From contig OY997594.1 of assembly GCA_963921825.1 (NCBI GenBank), positions 14,513,001 through 14,577,000 of the forward strand: DNA of 64,000 nucleotides, read 5' to 3'. Below, in pieces: positions 63,816-64,000 of the stretch. The notes under the pieces were generated by a model. It ran no database searches. It was not told the origin of the DNA and saw nothing but the letters and a program-made list of their open reading frames with translations. Source of the DNA: Erodium maritimum (lineage: Eukaryota > Streptophyta > Magnoliopsida > Geraniales > Geraniaceae). A program made the translations under genes and the position numbers. The first letter of the stretch is position 1, and each line of letters starts with the position of its first letter.

Positions 63816-64000
63816 GAGCACCTTCAACGGTCGGTATAGAATCGTTTTTTAGGTGTTGTTGTAGCCCCTGGAACGGCTCTATGACAGTGTGTTAACGTAG
63901 GAGTCGTTTCAAATCGTGCTGATGCAGCCCGTCGCCTCAAGTTCTTGCAACGACGTGCGAGTCGACGGGCCAACTGCGAGACGACGCGTGACAACGTCTG
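63816..64000. mobile_element. End of a second Harbinger-like element, cut by the window edge
   Basis: GAGCACCTTCAACGGTCGG at 63816 resembles the GAGCATCTCCAATGG end of the element at 45.8 kb and is preceded by ATA, close to the TTA target. The following sequence turns GC-rich with repeated GTCG/CGAC phrases, like the subterminal region of that element. The other end lies beyond 64000, so the call is tentative. Confidence 0.5.

Overview
The window is nuclear DNA of a flowering plant, almost certainly a eudicot. It has intron-rich genes with GT-AG junctions, plant-specific families (IRX10-type xylosyltransferase, CRL, LSD1, fasciclin-like arabinogalactan protein), L1-type LINEs, a PIF/Harbinger element with Myb/SANT ORFs and many MITEs in introns. 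I cannot name the species.

Layout. Bases 1-5.1 kb hold unrecognised sequence, a foldback MITE and two degraded retroposons. An IRX10/IRX10-like gene (+) spans 5.8-8.5 kb. A nearly full-length L1-type LINE (8.87-15.72 kb) inserted about 0.4 kb past its stop codon, followed by a 2.0-kb DNA transposon with terminal inverted repeats. Three minus-strand genes follow: CRL (18.2-21.0 kb), a short-chain dehydrogenase/reductase (24.6-26.4 kb) and gamma-SNAP (27.1-33.4 kb). LINE-derived pieces lie between them and MITEs in their introns. From 33.7 to 48.2 kb there is a repeat island with no host gene: retroposons, a GC-rich foldback, a 77-bp tandem array, a solo LTR nested in a retroposon, and a Harbinger-type element carrying two Myb/SANT genes but no transposase. 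The last 16 kb is gene-dense: a JMJ14/15/18-type histone demethylase (+), a FAS1-domain gene (-), an organellar IF-3 gene (+) and an LSD1 orthologue (-). The end of another Harbinger-like element runs off the right edge.

Gene models were built exon by exon. Reading frame is kept across every junction, and protein lengths fit their families: 416, 268, 347, 296, 873, 246, 484 and 168 aa. The genes form no pathway. Their order does match conserved blocks I recall from Arabidopsis: CRL next to this SDR, gamma-SNAP near JMJ14 and LSD1, and a JMJ18-type gene next to a FAS1 gene.

Several mobile elements could be bounded by their target-site duplications. These are the 8.9-kb LINE (13 bp), a 5'-truncated LINE with RNase H (15 bp), retroposons at 2.6, 37.0 and 41.3 kb (15, 17, 15 bp), the solo LTR (5 bp), the Harbinger element (TTA) and a Mutator-type MITE (9 bp).
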